7,004 nucleotides of DNA from positions 1 through 7,004 of the forward strand of contig JABJCZ010000019.1 of assembly GCA_018668475.1 (NCBI GenBank), given 5' to 3'. The DNA comes from Alphaproteobacteria bacterium. Lineage in GTDB: Bacteria; Pseudomonadota; Alphaproteobacteria; UBA828. Positions within the stretch are counted from its first letter, which is position 1; every line of letters starts with the position of its first letter. Shown here one piece after another: positions 5,954 to 7,004 of this stretch. Below the pieces are notes generated by a model. That model did not search any database. It had not been told where the DNA came from and worked only from the letters and a program-made list of their open reading frames with translations. Both the position numbers and the translations under genes were made by a program.

Positions 5954-6697
5954 ATGACCGATGATCGGTTTAGTGGTCGTGTCGCAATTGTAACAGGTGG
6001 TGGACAAGGTATTGGCCGCGCCATCGCAAATCGGTTGCACCGGGAAGGTGCCGCGGTTTTCGTGTGGGATGTGGACGAAAATGCGGTCGCGGACCTAAAG
6101 AGTGTGGGCGAGGGGATGCAAGGCCTCGTTGTCGATATCACCGATGCCGATGCCACTGCGCGGGCCAGTTCGGACGTTCTCTCGGCGGCTGGAAAAATTG
6201 ATATTCTGGTCAATAGCGCAGGCATCTCTGGCCCGAACGTGCCGACCTGGGAATACGATGTGGCGGCGTGGCGCCGGGTTATCGATATCGACCTTACCGG
6301 CACTTTTCTGGTCGCTCGGGCTGTGGTGCCGGCGCTTATCAAAAACGGCTACGGCCGCGTCGTTAACATCGCGTCCATCGCCGGTAAGGAGGGCAACCCC
6401 AATGCGCCGGCCTATAGTGCGGCCAAAGCCGGGGTCATCGCGCTCACGAAATCCTTGGGCAAGGAGCTGGCCGACAAGGGCGTCATCGTCAATTGCGTCA
6501 CGCCGGCGGCTGTAAAAACGGCTATTTTTGACCAGATGAGCGAAGAACATATTAATTACATGTTGTCGAAAATTCCACTTGGGCGGTTTGGGCAGGTGGA
6601 GGAAATCGCCTCGTTGGTCACTTGGTTGGCATCGGAGGAGTGCTCATTTTCCACGGGCGCAGCGTTTGATATCTCCGGCGGGCGGGCAACCTATTAG
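5954..6697 (+). CDS. Classical SDR-family NAD(P)-dependent oxidoreductase
   Basis: A 247-residue short-chain dehydrogenase/reductase with a Rossmann fold, interconverting an alcohol and a ketone, presumably in the cytosol. TGGGQGIG (14-21) binds the dinucleotide. Asp39 at the end of strand beta-2 (VWDVD) favours NAD(H) over NADP(H). NSAG (87-90) stabilises the sheet. The catalytic triad is Ser141 (NIASIAG), Tyr154 and Lys158 (YSAAK), with the normal 13-residue Ser-Tyr spacing. The tetrad Asn seen in many relatives is Asp113 here (IDIDLTGTF), a known variation. The length is typical. The C-terminus FDISGGRATY resembles, from memory, a group of SDRs that includes sugar-acid dehydrogenases of fuconate/rhamnonate type. 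Others with the same look are labelled FabG, so the substrate is open. A FabG role in fatty acid synthesis is unlikely because no acp or fab genes are nearby. It diverges from the metallopeptidase across 72 bases. Confidence 0.93.
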   Translation: MTDDRFSGRVAIVTGGGQGIGRAIANRLHREGAAVFVWDVDENAVADLKSVGEGMQGLVVDITDADATARASSDVLSAAGKIDILVNSAGISGPNVPTWEYDVAAWRRVIDIDLTGTFLVARAVVPALIKNGYGRVVNIASIAGKEGNPNAPAYSAAKAGVIALTKSLGKELADKGVIVNCVTPAAVKTAIFDQMSEEHINYMLSKIPLGRFGQVEEIASLVTWLASEECSFSTGAAFDISGGRATY

Positions 6698-6706
6698 AAG
6701 AGAGCT

Positions 6707-6719
6707 TCCGCAACGCGGA
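6707..6719 (+). terminator. Small hairpin just after the SDR stop, weak terminator candidate
   Basis: TCCGC, loop AAC, GCGGA forms a five-pair stem with a three-base loop, starting nine bases after the SDR stop codon. The position suits a terminator. It is followed by CCTTTG rather than a run of T, so it could at most be a weak stop or an mRNA 3' stabilising stem. Confidence 0.25.
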
Positions 6720-6931
6720 TCCTTTGCCGCCCATGTGATGCAGGAACGTTTTGATGGTTGGCCTGCACGTAACCGAATTTTGGCTTTCCGAAGGTGGTTT
6801 GAGCGAGCTACCATGAGTTTAGGAAAACGATTTCACGAAAATGCACTTTCTTGCCCTTTGGTATGAGTCGGATACAACCTAACTAATTGTTTTAGCATAA
6901 AATAATGGGATTTTTCTTCGCCGACCGAGCA

Positions 6932-6950
6932 GGCGCCGATCATAGGCGCC
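6932..6950. repeat. Paired GGCGCC palindromes, 7 bases apart
   Basis: GGCGCC occurs at 6932-6937 and 6945-6950, separated by GATCATA. Since each copy is its own reverse complement, the pair can form a six-pair all-GC hairpin or serve as two tandem binding half-sites. Neither strand has a downstream T-run, so a standard intrinsic terminator is not supported. It could act on a gene entering from the right on the minus strand or lie upstream of a plus-strand gene beyond the edge. Confidence 0.4.
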
Positions 6951-7004
6951 CCGATGTAAGGCGTTGGCGATCTAGCTGGTAATCAGGGCGATGGAAAAAA
7001 CTGG

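Larger units (their letters stand above)
6698..7004. other. 307-base right-hand stretch without a supported gene
   Basis: No frame on either strand gives a convincing gene here. A 17-codon ATG frame at 6813-6866 (+) and a 21-codon frame opening near 6898 (-) lack ribosome sites and family resemblance. The centre (about 6870-6915) is AT-rich, unlike the flanks, and may hold promoter sequence, though I could not match a good -35/-10 pair. It also contains two short inverted repeats, listed separately. At the extreme right, ATG 6991 opens a frame (MEKT...) leaving the window, and a reverse frame ending at 6972 enters from the right. Neither can be judged from so few codons. Confidence 0.5.

Noticed and set aside
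6972..7004. A reverse-strand frame entering from the right edge and ending in a TAG stop at 6972 (C-terminus ...ALITS).
   Set aside because: Only about ten codons are visible, another reverse frame is also open there, and nothing identifies a family. It could be the end of a real gene but cannot be supported.
6991..7004. ATG at 6991 preceded by AGGG, as a new gene start.
   Set aside because: The purine run is only about two bases from the ATG, too close for a normal ribosome site, and just four codons are visible.

Overview
The window looks like a piece of chromosome from a proteobacterium, most likely an alphaproteobacterium. This is an inference from moderately GC-rich coding sequence and from the kinds of families present. 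No rRNA, tRNA or other taxonomic marker is present, so the assignment stays tentative. I see no insertion sequence, integrase, CRISPR array, phage gene or tRNA. All genes look intact except the first, which is cut by the left edge.

There are seven protein genes. (1) 1-851 (+): SMP-30/gluconolactonase-type lactonase lacking its first few codons. (2) 879-1466 (-): flavin reductase-domain protein. (3) 1647-2753 (+): luciferase-like flavin-dependent monooxygenase, probably starting at TTG. (4) 2765-3379 (-): secreted protein with two BON-like domains, similar in plan to DolP/OsmY. (5) 3566-4795 (+): 12-helix MFS transporter. (6) 4808-5881 (-): exported DUF4344-type zinc metallopeptidase with an extra N-terminal beta-rich domain. 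(7) 5954-6697 (+): classical short-chain dehydrogenase/reductase. The last 307 bases hold no gene I can support, only short inverted repeats and an AT-rich patch.

The layout is striking because the seven genes alternate strictly in strand. Convergent pairs have stops only 27, 11 and 12 bases apart. Divergent pairs share intergenic regions of 180, 186 and 72 bases. No two neighbours can be co-transcribed in sense, so any coordination must come from shared divergent regions or a common regulator.

The best functional link is the divergent flavin reductase and luciferase-like monooxygenase, which together make a plausible two-component FMN-dependent monooxygenase. The flanking lactonase, transporter and dehydrogenase could fit a small catabolic route (uptake, oxygenation to a lactone, ring opening, alcohol/ketone interconversion). 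This is a hypothesis with no substrate evidence. The BON protein and the metallopeptidase look like cell-envelope genes unrelated to that route. I found no convincing previously undescribed system. The items most worth checking are the two-component oxygenase with its lactonase neighbour, the domain make-up of the metallopeptidase, and the alternating gene order.
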